Shown piece after piece: positions 1-5,523 of a stretch of DNA of 8,706 bases (the first letter of the stretch is position 1; each line of letters starts with the position of its first letter). The DNA is taken from assembly GCA_035254305.1 (NCBI GenBank), contig DATFAS010000101.1:1-8706 (forward strand), in the 5' to 3' direction. The translations under genes and the position numbers were made by a program. The notes under the pieces were generated by a model, which worked only from the letters and a program-made list of their open reading frames with translations, ran no database searches and was not told the DNA's origin. The DNA comes from DATFAS01 sp035254305. GTDB taxonomy: Bacteria; Bacillota; Bacilli; Aneurinibacillales; RAOX-1.

Positions 1-143
1 CAGAGGGTTTCATGAGATTCTTCCTGTATTATTTGTGCCATATTTACTTTAATTAGTTGACTCGCCAACAAGTGAAAGCGGCTGCGGTAGGCTAATCCCC
101 ACTCTATCGAGTTGCCCCATTTTCCGCCGGAAGATCGCTGAAG
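1..143 (-). other. Leftward open frame running off the left edge; possible start of a mobile-element gene
   Basis: On the minus strand the frame is open from just after a stop at 146-144 to the window edge, about 47 codons. It includes a plausible ATG at 41-39 (product begins MAQIIQEESHETL). No strong Shine-Dalgarno sequence precedes that ATG. The stretch upstream of the ATG in the same frame also reads without stops and has protein-like composition, so a TTG start further upstream (68-74) is possible. The repeat array at 135-195 would lie just upstream of the gene. I do not recognise the product. The arrangement recalls the terminus and first gene of an IS21-like element, but that is inference from layout only. 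A chance open frame is a real alternative. Confidence 0.25.
122..132. repeat. Perfect 11-bp inverted repeat TTCCG-C-CGGAA
   Basis: The arms TTCCG (122-126) and CGGAA (128-132) flank a single C. It sits two bases before the first copy of the TCGCTGAA array. It may be part of the same protein-binding region or mobile-element end. There is no T-tract, so it is not a terminator. Confidence 0.45.
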
Positions 144-195
144 TTATGGTGATTTTCGCTGAAACATCGCTGAAGATGGATACTTTTTCGCTGAA
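135..195 (+). repeat. Four direct copies of TCGCTGAA spaced 21, 11 and 21 bp
   Basis: Exact 8-mers start at 135, 156, 167 and 188. The steps of 21, 11 and 21 bp are near multiples of one helical turn, so all copies would face the same side of the duplex. Short repeated sites inside a terminus are known for IS21-type transposons, where the transposase binds them; here that is an inference. The array is not a CRISPR: the repeats are too short and the spacers are 3-13 bp. Confidence 0.7.
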
Positions 196-437
196 GATTG
201 TTGTGTTCTCCAAAAATATGGATGTCTTTAGTCTACTTCAGGAGAGTGATGGACGCTGCACATTTACCACGATTGAAAATGTAACACAGTATTTCAACTT
301 AACTAAAATCAACTCCCCCACCTCCTACTCATTTAAAAAAACAGATCGAAAAAATGAATGGAATGTTAAAAAAGTAGCCCTAAAAATTAATGCTTCCCCC
401 AAAAAACATGATCACTTTCCTAATACCCCCTCCTCTA
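196..437. other. AT-rich stretch with no supported gene
   Basis: This stretch is AT-rich with several C-runs (for example near 315, 395 and 425). The one open frame through it (146-472, +) has no ribosome-binding site. Its first part simply translates the TCGCTGAA repeats, and its composition is unlike the real genes here. I see no RNA gene, terminator or promoter within this stretch. Confidence 0.5.
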
Positions 438-466
438 TTGCAAGCGCCTGTAAATTTTTGTATAAT
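438..466 (+). promoter_or_regulatory. Sigma-A type promoter of the padR operon
   Basis: The -35 element is TTGCAA at 438-443 and the -10 element is a perfect TATAAT at 461-466, separated by 17 bp. The expected transcription start is about 473, giving a leader of about 30 nt before the padR ATG. This is the closest match to the housekeeping consensus in the window. Confidence 0.85.
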
Positions 467-472
467 CATTAA

Positions 473-491
473 TACCTTGTATGTCTAGGTA
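473..491. promoter_or_regulatory. Operator-like inverted repeat at the padR transcription start
   Basis: TACCT (473-477) and AGGTA (487-491) form an inverted repeat with a 9-bp spacer. It covers the predicted transcription start and reaches the padR Shine-Dalgarno region (AGGTG, 491-495). PadR regulators usually repress their own operon from a dyad near the promoter, so this is a natural autoregulatory site. A 15/19 match to the whole element occurs at 1476-1494. The assignment is by position and symmetry only. Confidence 0.5.
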
Positions 492-501
492 GGTGTGAAG
501 C

Positions 502-828
502 ATGTTTGATCGAGAATTGATAAAAGGGAGTACCTCTCTGATTCTATTACAGCTCTTAAATGAAAAAGATAGGTATGGATATGAATTGGTTAAAGAAATG
601 GAGCTTAAAAGTGGGAATGCGTTACAAGTTAAGGAAGGCACTCTCTATCCGGCACTTCATAAGCTTGAAGAGAAAGGCCTGATTGATTCTTACTGGGTTG
701 AGCAAGAGAAAGGTCCCTCCCGCAAATACTATCAGATTACTACTGATGGGCAGGAGGTACTGCAGAAAAAAACAAAAGAATGGGGCGCTTTCGTTCAGAT
801 GATGAACCAAGTGTTGAGGAGAACATAG
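502..828 (+). CDS. PadR family winged-helix transcriptional regulator
   Basis: This 108-aa protein is the short, single-domain (PadR-s1-like) type and is probably a dimeric repressor. The winged-helix signature is clear: DRYGYEL at residues 23-29, the recognition-helix segment EGTLYPALHKLE at 45-56, GLI at 59-61, and a wing ending in RKYYQIT (74-80). The C-terminal helix (about 84-106) would form the dimer. The ATG at 502 follows AGGTG at 491-495. The gene lies under a strong promoter overlapped by a dyad, as expected for autoregulation. The HAAS-domain membrane protein gene begins 2 nt after its stop. In Bacillota, PadR/HAAS pairs commonly accompany a regulated membrane or transport function. 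The ligand or signal cannot be read from the sequence. Confidence 0.93.
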   Translation: MFDRELIKGSTSLILLQLLNEKDRYGYELVKEMELKSGNALQVKEGTLYPALHKLEEKGLIDSYWVEQEKGPSRKYYQITTDGQEVLQKKTKEWGAFVQMMNQVLRRT

Positions 829-830
829 GG

Positions 831-1460
831 ATGGATAAAGATCAATATTTAGAACAATTGGCTGTATGTTTATCCGACCATCCAAGATTACATGAGATTG
901 TTGCTGAATGGAGTAACCATATCGATGAAAAAAAGAGAGAATTCATATGTGCCGGGGAAGATGAAGCTGATGCCCAGAGGAAGGTGCTTCTACAGCTTGA
1001 TCATCCAGAGATCGTAGCCTCCTACTACAGCCAGCCCTCTTTATGGAGCCCCTCCACTACTTTCGGCCTGTGTCAAGCCATGAATTTCATCATCATTCTT
1101 TCAGGTTTGATTCTTACTGCCCTACATGCTTACTTTCCACGTCCAGTAATAGTAAGTATCTGGGATTTCCTTGTACAATGGAAATGGCTGTTGCTGTTCA
1201 CTTACTCCACGGCCCCAGGCTTTGTTGGATTTTGGCTGGGAGACCGATTTGGGGTGAATGCTAGAAAAGCTATGGAGCAACACCGGTTCGTATGGTTTCC
1301 TAATTTTGTCCTCATGTATTCTGTCTTGTTTCTATCGCCCGTTTCACAATGGTTTACGCCTCTTCTAACTAATGAGTTTGTTCTTGTGTGTAGTGTGGCA
1401 ACCATCTTATTCATGCCCATGCTGCGTTGGGGGATGAAACAAGGTGTAGCCCATCTTTAA
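831..1460 (+). CDS. HAAS/DUF1700-domain membrane protein paired with PadR
   Basis: This is a 209-aa protein. Residues 1-68 match the HAAS (DUF1700-like) pattern: MDKDQYLEQL at the start, HPRLHEI about 17-23, a helix with HIDEKK about 30-35, and DHPEIVASYY at 57-66. Four hydrophobic segments follow at about 80-101, 117-137, 153-170 and 182-198. The ATG at 831 is chosen over the in-frame ATG at 780 because GAGGAG at 816-821 is well placed for it. The upstream start would also overlap padR and add 17 residues outside the domain. HAAS proteins usually sit directly after padR and are thought to relay or sense a membrane signal, but their biochemical role is not established. The gene is cotranscribed with padR (2-nt gap). 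No terminator is visible before the radical SAM gene 58 nt downstream. Confidence 0.85.
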   Translation: MDKDQYLEQLAVCLSDHPRLHEIVAEWSNHIDEKKREFICAGEDEADAQRKVLLQLDHPEIVASYYSQPSLWSPSTTFGLCQAMNFIIILSGLILTALHAYFPRPVIVSIWDFLVQWKWLLLFTYSTAPGFVGFWLGDRFGVNARKAMEQHRFVWFPNFVLMYSVLFLSPVSQWFTPLLTNEFVLVCSVATILFMPMLRWGMKQGVAHL

Positions 1461-1475
1461 ATTTTTTTCTTTAAA

Positions 1476-1494
1476 TACATAGAATTTCTAGGTA
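1476..1494. promoter_or_regulatory. Second copy of the padR-promoter element, upstream of the radical SAM gene
   Basis: This 19-bp stretch starts TAC and ends TCTAGGTA. It matches the padR operator candidate (473-491) at 15 of 19 positions, including all eight of the 3' bases, and has the same total length. The symmetry is weaker because TACCT is replaced by TACAT. It lies 24 nt upstream of the radical SAM start codon. It may be a PadR site giving the enzyme its own regulation, or it may be chance. Confidence 0.4.
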
Positions 1495-1518
1495 GTCATT
1501 ATTGGGAGGGAACCAACT

Positions 1519-2895
1519 ATGAAAGCAAAAAAGTATAAGGTTGAATTAATCACAGCTGAATCTGATGCTTCACGGTATGTGCGATTCCGACGAATCATTC
1601 GTTTTCCACAATTGACCATGCCACTTCTAGCAGCGTATACGCCAAGTCATTGGGAGGTTAGTCATACAGATGAAATCGTCCAAAAGCTGAACTTCAATAA
1701 AGACGTAGATATCGTCGGAATTACGGCAAACACTGCAGCAGCTCCCCATGCTTATTGGATTGCTTCCGAATACCGAAAAAGAGGAATTACCGTGGTGATT
1801 GGTGGCCCCCATGCGACATTAATGCCAGATGAGGTTATGCAGCATGCCGATGCCGTAGTGATTGGTGAAGGAGAGCTCGTGTGGCCAAAGTTGTTAGCTG
1901 ATTATGAAAAGGGAACACTCCAGTCTGTATACAGATCCTGCGAACTGCCTGATCTTCAAGAAATGCCCCACCCCCGTTGGGATCTCATTAGAGGACGTGT
2001 CTATGGAAAAGGGGTTACCATCGCCACCCGTGGTTGTCCTTTTGCTTGTGAATATTGTACAATCCCCGCCATGTATCAACGGAAAATGCGCTATCGTCCG
2101 ATCGAGGGCATCGTAGAGGAATTACGCCATATGCCAGGGCGTGCGCTTGTTTTTTGGGATGATAATATTGGGGCGAATCGTGCCTATGCGAAGGAATTGT
2201 TTAAGGCGATTACCCCCTATCGTAGATGGTGGACGAGTCAGGCAACGGCAGATGTGGCGTTTGATGATGAGTTCATGGATTTAGCTGCGAAGAGTGGTTG
2301 TAAGGCACTGTTCTTAGGATTAGAAACCATCTCTCAAAAAAGCCTCGAATCCGCCAACAAAAGCCACAACCAAGCCTCTAAATATAAAGAAATCATCGAT
2401 CGCTTCCATTACTATGGGATGGCTGTCCAAGCAGGGACGGTTTTCGGATTTGATCATGATGATCGCACCATTTTCCGATCAACTGTTGACTTTTATCGAG
2501 AGATTGGCCTTGATTCGGCAACGATTAGTGTACTCATTCCTTTCCCGAATACTCCCCTATTCCATAGGCTTGATGCAGAAGGAAGGATCTTGACGAAAGA
2601 TTGGTCTAAATATAATGGAAAGAAGGATGTGGTCTATCAGCCCGCCCTCATGTCACCAGAAGAATTACTGATGGGCACCGAATGGGCAGCTCGCCAATTC
2701 TACTCGATTCCCTCGATACTGGAGAGAATGTGGAAGTCTAAAACCGGGCTCTGGTGGAATGTCATTCGAAATTTTGGCTACCACCTGGCTCTCCGGAATT
2801 TTGGCAAAGTAGGCTATGACCCATCGAATCAGCAGGAGTTTCTGGCTAGTTTGGGATATGAAAATGGGAGCAATCGGGATCATCGATTTCACTAA
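1519..2895 (+). CDS. Cobalamin-binding radical SAM protein (class B type)
   Basis: This is a 458-aa enzyme. The N-terminal part (about 1-145) has a Rossmann-type B12-binding fold: VDIVGITANT at 63-72, ITVVIGGPHATL at 90-101, and ADAVVIGEGE at 110-119. The radical SAM core follows with ATRGCPFACEYC, where C173, C177 and C180 form the CX3CX2C site for a [4Fe-4S] cluster. Further core elements are FWDDNIG near 213 and LFLGLET near 265. The C-terminal tail (about 360-458) resembles the DUF4070-like end of related enzymes. Family members use SAM and often cobalamin for methylations or rearrangements at unactivated carbons; the substrate here is unknown. GGGAGG at 1504-1509 precedes the ATG. Length and domain order are normal for the family. 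The coupling to padR/HAAS by distance and a shared operator-like site is inference. Confidence 0.9.
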   Translation: MKAKKYKVELITAESDASRYVRFRRIIRFPQLTMPLLAAYTPSHWEVSHTDEIVQKLNFNKDVDIVGITANTAAAPHAYWIASEYRKRGITVVIGGPHATLMPDEVMQHADAVVIGEGELVWPKLLADYEKGTLQSVYRSCELPDLQEMPHPRWDLIRGRVYGKGVTIATRGCPFACEYCTIPAMYQRKMRYRPIEGIVEELRHMPGRALVFWDDNIGANRAYAKELFKAITPYRRWWTSQATADVAFDDEFMDLAAKSGCKALFLGLETISQKSLESANKSHNQASKYKEIIDRFHYYGMAVQAGTVFGFDHDDRTIFRSTVDFYREIGLDSATISVLIPFPNTPLFHRLDAEGRILTKDWSKYNGKKDVVYQPALMSPEELLMGTEWAARQFYSIPSILERMWKSKTGLWWNVIRNFGYHLALRNFGKVGYDPSNQQEFLASLGYENGSNRDHRFH

Positions 2896-3013
2896 TGGCA
2901 CCCCTCTTGTTGGTTCCTTTTTCCTAACTCATTCAACAAAACATTACAATATACCTAATGCATAAGTATTAGTTTTCTGATAGTATCAAGGGGAATTAGC
3001 AATTATTACATAG

Positions 3014-3106
3014 AAAATCGAAAAAGGCACAGCTACTGAAAAGTAGTGTCGCAAAACTATAGGGGCTAAAGTCCATTCTGACCATGCTCGCCAGTTACCG
3101 AAATTT
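3014..3106 (+). ncRNA. Cyclic-di-GMP-I (GEMM-I) riboswitch aptamer
   Basis: The order of conserved elements matches the GEMM-I aptamer. AAAAAGGCA at 3021-3029 forms the first strand. P2 is CTACT-GAAA-AGTAG (3033-3046), capped by the GAAA tetraloop typical of this class. GTCGCAAAACTATAGGGGCTAAAG (3048-3071) is the conserved GCAAA joining segment plus P3 with a tetraloop-receptor-like CTAAAG. P3 can pair G3063-C3066 with G3086-C3089 and GTC 3071-3073 with GAC 3080-3082. The 3' end GCCAGTTACCG (3090-3100) is characteristic. The P1 pairing (AAATCG 3015-3020 with CGA and TTT at 3099-3106) is imperfect in my hand fold. Known members bind cyclic di-GMP; a cGAMP variant exists mainly in Deltaproteobacteria. 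It sits directly before an intrinsic terminator and a small gene. Confidence 0.87.
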
Positions 3107-3130
3107 GGATTAGAATCCTCCGTATTTCGG
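3098..3130 (+). promoter_or_regulatory. Candidate antiterminator hairpin of the riboswitch
   Basis: CCGAAAT (3098-3104) is exactly complementary to ATTTCGG (3124-3130). Inside it GGAT (3107-3110) pairs with ATCC (3115-3118) around a TAGA loop. The first arm uses the two Cs of the aptamer's 3' TTACCG, which take part in ligand binding in this class. The second arm uses the 3' half of the terminator stem. The fold is therefore exclusive with both the bound aptamer and the terminator. Confidence 0.7.
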
Positions 3131-3142
3131 CGGATTTTTTTT
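3114..3142 (+). terminator. Riboswitch expression-platform terminator
   Basis: AATCC (3114-3118) pairs with GGATT (3132-3136) and CCG (3120-3122) with CGG (3128-3130), with one T/C mismatch and a TATTT loop. Eight Ts follow (3135-3142). It lies between the aptamer and the ribosome-binding site of the next gene, so it acts as an attenuator rather than an end-of-gene terminator. Confidence 0.88.
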
Positions 3143-3169
3143 GATTTTCAGAAAAGAAAGGTGAAAGGC

Positions 3170-3565
3170 ATGGCCCCTTCCATTAATGTTGATCCTTCTA
3201 ATCACAGAATCGTATGGATCTACACCCGAGAAGATTATGAGAGAACATTAGCCAATCAACTAGAAAATGCATTAAGTGAACTTAAGGGTGATCCTTTTGT
3301 ATTTTTGCTTGATTTACGTTCTCTTCGCTATTTATTACCCTTAGATAAAATTATGATCCTTCATATCATAGATAAGATCCAGGCTCATAACCTGATCGAT
3401 CTGGTCTATCTCGTACATTCCCTTCATTATACGAGAATGAATACTATTCTTTCTGTTAACCAATTTCCTTATAAGGACATGGTGTTCAAGTATGAAGCAA
3501 ATGCCAAAGAATATTTAGACACAATGGTAAGCAAGTACCACAAAGGGGTTTCCCTATTGTCATAA
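3170..3565 (+). CDS. Small STAS/SpoIIAA-like protein under riboswitch control
   Basis: This is a 131-aa soluble protein with no signal peptide or membrane segment. The ATG at 3170 is preferred over the GTG at 3161 because AAAGGTGA at 3157-3164 is a good Shine-Dalgarno sequence for the ATG only. The pattern suggests alternating strands and helices as in STAS-like folds. A first strand lies about HRIVWIYT (12-19), then an amphipathic helix (about 22-38). A strand FVFLLDLRSL (43-52) is followed by a long helix, a strand LVYLVHS (76-82), and an end FKYEANAKEYL resembling the closing 'EEAxxWL' helix of SpoIIAA-like proteins. I place it in this group at low confidence; it could be an unrelated small alpha/beta protein. 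The riboswitch makes it a likely cyclic-di-GMP-controlled effector, for instance in the motile-to-sessile or sporulation switch. Confidence 0.75.
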   Translation: MAPSINVDPSNHRIVWIYTREDYERTLANQLENALSELKGDPFVFLLDLRSLRYLLPLDKIMILHIIDKIQAHNLIDLVYLVHSLHYTRMNTILSVNQFPYKDMVFKYEANAKEYLDTMVSKYHKGVSLLS

Positions 3566-3607
3566 ATCATGTCTGATAGATAAATCTTACTAGGAGTTGG
3601 AGAATTT

Positions 3608-3799
3608 ATGGCTAGCAGAAATATGAACGTAGAGTAGACTGCTATCTTAAATGAATGAACAAACTATGATTTAAAGTGAAAGTATAATGAAATATGTAAA
3701 CGATATCAATTGGCCATCGAAAGATTAGAATTTCGCTATTCGAAAGAATTAAAAGAAGATTTGCGGCTGATTAAACAAACCTCATCATGCCAAGAATAA
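3608..3799 (+). pseudogene. Decayed small gene with three in-frame stops
   Basis: An ATG at 3608 with TAGGAGTTGGAG just upstream (about 3591-3602) opens a frame that would encode 63 residues. TAG at 3635 and TGA at 3656 and 3677 interrupt it, and it ends at TAA 3797-3799. The reading frame looks coding in spite of the stops: after the third it continues as KYNEICKRYQLAIERLE and then a charged helical tail ending in TSSCQE. The likely original product was a small, helical, charged protein of unknown family. It starts 42 nt after the STAS-like gene and may once have been in the same riboswitch-controlled unit. Alternatives are a 9-codon peptide gene (3608-3637) followed by non-coding DNA, or chance. 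Confidence 0.45.
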
Positions 3800-3861
3800 G
3801 GATTCGATAACTATACAAAATAGACAATGGAACTTTAATTAAGATAAAGGAGAAATTGTCT

Positions 3862-4512
3862 ATGGAAAAAAGATTTTTGAATGTATCGCTTTTGATTATT
3901 TCTATTCTTTTTATCTTTTCACCACTTCAGGTTGCGGCACATGGTCACACGCAATCCCATTCACAGCCCTTAAGCCATTCAGCCGTACAGTTGAAGGATC
4001 ACTTACACAAGCTTTGGATCGATCATACCCTTTGGACTAGAAGTTATATTACAAGTGCTTTAGTTAATCTGGAGGATCAAGATAAGGTACTCGCACGTCT
4101 ATTGAAGAACCAGGAGAATATAGGGAATGCAATAAAACCGTACTACGGGGAGAAAGCGGCACAGACTCTTTCTGAACTGTTAAAACAACACATCCTCATT
4201 GGAGGAAAAGTAGTGGAGGCAGCTAAGACAGGAAATCAGCCTGATTTAGAAAAATACAATAAAGAATGGTATAAAAATGCGGATGATATGGCGAAGTTTC
4301 TAAGTAGCGCCAATCCTAACTGGTCAGACAAAGTACTGAAGGAAATGTTACATAAGCATTTAGACTTCGTTACCAAACAGCTTGTAGCCCGCATTCATAA
4401 GGATTGGGATGCTGATATTCTAGCCTTCGATCAAGGGGAAGACCATATGGTCCATTTCGCAGATACACTTGCGGAAGGGATTATCAAGCAATTCCCCAAA
4501 CGATTTCAATAA
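3862..4512 (+). CDS. Secreted His-rich protein of an uncharacterised Bacillales family
   Basis: This is a 216-aa exported protein. A short basic N-terminus (MEKR) is followed by a hydrophobic segment at about 6-23 and a likely signal peptidase I site after VAA (24-26). The mature N-terminus is His-rich (HGHTQSHSQPLSHS). The rest is predicted mostly helical, with LWIDHTLWTRSYITSAL (51-67), LLKNQENIGNAIKPYYG (80-96), a central LLKQHILIGGKVV, SANPNW (149-154), HKHLDFVT and a C-terminal HFADTLAEGIIKQFP. I recognise these phrases as a Bacillales family, sometimes labelled 'glycosyltransferase' in databases with no visible support. Conserved His and Asp may bind metal. The ATG at 3862 follows AAAGGAG (3846-3852) with 9 nt spacing; the in-frame TTG at 3856 is too close to that site. 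Confidence 0.82.
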   Translation: MEKRFLNVSLLIISILFIFSPLQVAAHGHTQSHSQPLSHSAVQLKDHLHKLWIDHTLWTRSYITSALVNLEDQDKVLARLLKNQENIGNAIKPYYGEKAAQTLSELLKQHILIGGKVVEAAKTGNQPDLEKYNKEWYKNADDMAKFLSSANPNWSDKVLKEMLHKHLDFVTKQLVARIHKDWDADILAFDQGEDHMVHFADTLAEGIIKQFPKRFQ

Positions 4513-4524
4513 TGAGGATCTACT

Positions 4525-4550
4525 AAGACCAAGCGGACCCGCTTGGTCTT
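4525..4550 (+). terminator. Strong hairpin after the secreted-protein gene
   Basis: AAGACCAAGCG (4525-4535) pairs perfectly over 11 bp with CGCTTGGTCTT (4540-4550), with a GACC loop. It starts 12 nt after the stop codon. The T-tract is poor (TCTTTC then A-rich), so termination may be partial, or it may mainly stabilise the 3' end of the mRNA. Confidence 0.7.
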
Positions 4551-4644
4551 TCAAGGATTCATTTTGTTCTCCAAATTTTAAGATGTGTAAAAATTTGGTT
4601 TCGGGTAACATTAAGTAATAGTAAAAGAACTAAGGGGGATTCCT

Positions 4645-5064
4645 ATGGCAATTGATATTTACATTAATTTTAATGGGAACTGTCGTGAGGCAGTAGAATT
4701 TTATGTAGAGGTTTTCGGAACGGAAAAGCCACAATTTATGACCTTTGGGGATGCACCACCGAATCCTGAGTCTAAGCTTCCAGAGGAAGCCAAACAGTTA
4801 ATCATGCACACCCAACTCAAGATTAACGGAGGGAATGTGATGTTTTCTGATACTTTCCCTGGAATGCCTTTCGTCTCCGGAAACAACATAAGTCTTGTCA
4901 TCGCTAGTAAGAATCTAGATAAAATGAAAAGCTACTTTGCGAAGCTTAAGGTTGATGGAACTGTACAGATGGATCTTCAGGAAACATTCTGGAGTAAATG
5001 CTATGGCTATTTAACGGACAAGTTTGGCATTGGATGGCAATTCAACTACGACAGTAACGAGTAA
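4645..5064 (+). CDS. VOC superfamily protein, PhnB-like
   Basis: This is a 139-aa single-domain protein, a normal length for PhnB-like (3-demethylubiquinone-9 3-methyltransferase-like) members of the vicinal oxygen chelate fold. Hallmarks are the opening strand IDIYINFNGNCREAVEFYVEVFG (3-25), then GDAPPNP (35-41), MHTQLKINGGNVMFSDTFPGM (54-74), the second module starting NNISLVIAS (80-88), and the closing QETFWSKCYGYLTDKFGIGWQF (112-133). E113 is a candidate metal ligand; the N-terminal His of metal-using VOC enzymes is replaced (FNG). Its reaction is unknown. PhnB-like proteins are often stand-alone in Bacillales and are frequently misnamed as methyltransferases or glyoxalases. AAGGGGGA at 4632-4639 precedes the ATG. 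It is probably monocistronic, between two hairpins. Confidence 0.9.
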   Translation: MAIDIYINFNGNCREAVEFYVEVFGTEKPQFMTFGDAPPNPESKLPEEAKQLIMHTQLKINGGNVMFSDTFPGMPFVSGNNISLVIASKNLDKMKSYFAKLKVDGTVQMDLQETFWSKCYGYLTDKFGIGWQFNYDSNE

Positions 5065-5072
5065 TTATTGAT

Positions 5073-5124
5073 AAAGGATATAGAATCTTCACCTTATGGC
5101 AAGAAGATTCTATATCCTTTTTTT
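5073..5124. terminator. Convergent hairpin terminator between the VOC gene and the minus-strand operon
   Basis: An 18-bp perfect stem pairs 5073-5090 with 5103-5120 around a 12-nt loop. Seven Ts follow on the plus strand (5118-5124). On the minus strand the stem is followed by TTTATCAATAA, a weaker tail, so it may serve both converging transcripts. Its 3' arm ends 7 bp from the DUF350 stop codon. Confidence 0.92.
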
Positions 5125-5127
5125 ACA

Positions 5128-5523
5128 TTAATAGGTTAGGCACCCGGCAATGAGGATTCCTATGGCAATGGATAGGAAGAATAGAAATAAACCAACCGCT
5201 TCATTTCCCTGCTCAATCGCTTGATGGAGGTTGAATTTTGGGGTGAATAGCTCTGCGAAGAAAAACGCCAATATCTGGGTAACAATAGCGATTCCTCCCC
5301 ACATGATGAGATCGATTATTGAAACAGAATGTGCAATCGTTGAATAGAGGACAATCGCCAAGCTTACGATTTTCCCTCCAAGTACATAAGCTGCCGCCTT
5401 GTTTCCCTGCGAAATTAAATTCCATTCCTTGATTTTGGTAGTAAACTCGAACAAGAAGGTTCCAACCAATAACAACACCATTCCAATTGCAAAATAAGTG
5501 AGGAAATTCGGTAGTAATTGCAC
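5128..5523 (-). CDS. DUF350 (YjfL-like) membrane protein
   Basis: This is a 131-aa integral membrane protein with four hydrophobic segments at about 5-26, 43-65, 68-93 and 107-130. It shows the internal duplication of the family: N-L-I-S-QGN-x-A at 35-44 reappears as N-L-x(5)-E-QGN-E-A at 98-109, each followed by a long hydrophobic helix. The start is GTG, immediately after the TAG of the ATP-grasp gene (no gap), with GGGAGAAGGA inside the end of that gene as its ribosome-binding site. This is strong translational coupling. DUF350 proteins recur next to glutathionylspermidine-synthetase-like genes (as in the enterobacterial yjf cluster). A membrane partner role is likely, but the biochemical function is unknown. 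It is the last gene of the operon, just before a terminator. Confidence 0.9.
   Translation of the reverse strand: MQLLPNFLTYFAIGMVLLLVGTFLFEFTTKIKEWNLISQGNKAAAYVLGGKIVSLAIVLYSTIAHSVSIIDLIMWGGIAIVTQILAFFFAELFTPKFNLHQAIEQGNEAVGLFLFFLSIAIGILIAGCLTY

Noticed and set aside
135..195. Repeat array as a CRISPR remnant
   Set aside because: The repeats are 8 bp and the spacers 3-13 bp, and there are no cas genes.
316..332. Perfect AGGAGGTGG on the minus strand, followed by a TTG and a short open frame
   Set aside because: The frame would encode only about 24 unremarkable residues in an AT-rich spacer with no promoter seen. A chance match within a C-rich patch is more likely.
146..472. Plus-strand open frame of 108 codons
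   Set aside because: It has no ribosome-binding site, its start lies inside the TCGCTGAA array, and its product is a translation of the repeats followed by low-complexity AT-rich DNA. The padR promoter also overlaps its end.
780..830. Longer start for the HAAS protein
   Set aside because: It overlaps padR by 49 bp, lacks a ribosome-binding site, and adds residues outside the HAAS domain. ATG 831 has GAGGAG at the right distance.
2955..2972. Inverted repeat CTAAT-N8-ATTAG upstream of the riboswitch
   Set aside because: It is short, AT-rich and has no T-tract or obvious promoter around it. I could not identify a convincing promoter for the riboswitch transcript.
3161..3169. GTG start for the riboswitch-controlled gene
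   Set aside because: The GTG is itself part of the Shine-Dalgarno sequence AAAGGTGA that serves the ATG at 3170.
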